A DNA stretch of 64,000 nucleotides from an uncultured Cetobacterium sp. (GTDB taxonomy: Bacteria > Fusobacteriota > Fusobacteriia > Fusobacteriales > Fusobacteriaceae). Position 1 is the first letter of the stretch. Each line of letters opens with the position of its first letter. The stretch spans positions 22,548 to 86,547 of the forward strand of contig NZ_CAMFHX010000011.1 of assembly GCF_945952365.1 (NCBI RefSeq). Direction: 5' to 3'. Position numbers and translations under genes: made by a program. This document shows positions 63,947-64,000 of this stretch, in pieces. Below the pieces are notes generated by a model, which saw only the letters and a program-made list of their open reading frames with translations, made no database searches and was not told where the DNA came from.

Positions 63947-64000
63947 GCGGGAGTAGCTCAGTTGGTAGAGCGTCAGCCTTCCAAGCTGAATGTCGCGAGT
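63947..64000 (+). tRNA. tRNA-Gly (anticodon UCC), cut by the window end
   Basis: The first 54 nt are present: acceptor GCGGGAG, D-arm GCTC...GAGC, anticodon stem TCAGC/GCTGA and loop CTTCCAA, giving anticodon TCC (64000 falls before the T-arm). The acceptor and T-arm ends lie outside the window. It reads GGA and GGG codons. Confidence 0.93.

Overview
This window is strongly A+T-rich bacterial chromosome with dense, mostly housekeeping gene content. The combination points to the Fusobacteriaceae, and Cetobacterium or a close relative is my best guess, though the genus is an inference. The signs are a B12-dependent glutamate mutase/methylaspartate catabolic operon, a TonB/ExbBD system with an anaerobic radical-SAM heme-degradation gene, a SepF protein in an organism with an outer-membrane transport system, and Fusobacterium-like protein sequences (IF-2, GroEL, HflX). 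I see no phage, insertion sequence, CRISPR array or rRNA.

Layout. 1-4414 is a heme uptake and degradation locus: a partial outer-membrane receptor, hutW, exbD and exbB run leftward; tonB and a flavodoxin run rightward from a divergent promoter region containing a perfect dyad; hutX faces them across a two-way terminator. A BrkB-family membrane protein follows. 5741-13402 is the leftward glutamate fermentation operon glmS-glmL-glmE-mal-citD-citE-citF, in which the CitDEF-like subunits most likely form citramalate lyase. 13536-21357 is the rightward rimP-nusA-ylxRQ-infB-rbfA-recJ-tig cluster, then clpP-clpX-lon-ysxC-valS to 28925. 28947-38231 holds a LysR regulator, gmhA, a secreted nuclease-like protein, thiN, uraA, pepF, sppA, ybaB and an acyltransferase. 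38264-47775 holds metG, galU, groL, a phosphohexomutase, hemW, yggS, sepF and a PP-loop tRNA thiolase. A MerR regulator and its probable target aldehyde reductase follow, then a GltD-like flavoprotein. From 50705 to 57661 an aminotransferase and the pyrimidine operon pyrB-K-D-F-C-E run leftward. The window ends with a cysteine desulfurase-like gene, a Na/Pi transporter, a DAACS transporter, hflX and the start of a tRNA-Gly gene.

The most interesting system is the pyr leader (57454-57661). A good promoter is followed by a 41-codon leader peptide with a strong ribosome binding site. Its late codons are U-rich, and its stop codon lies inside a long intrinsic terminator just before pyrB. This is the architecture of UTP-sensing, translation-coupled attenuation known from enterobacterial pyrBI, not the PyrR type. 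The PyrB of this operon also carries a C-terminal CX4C-X19-CX2C domain resembling the zinc module of PyrI.

Other points worth checking are an apparently frame-broken N-terminal domain upstream of infB, a second in-frame start in pepF that would give membrane-anchored and cytosolic forms, a textbook 19-bp-spaced MerR promoter, dyads over the exbB and hflX promoters, a JAMM-like HxHx7SxxD motif fused to HflX, and a groL without groES.
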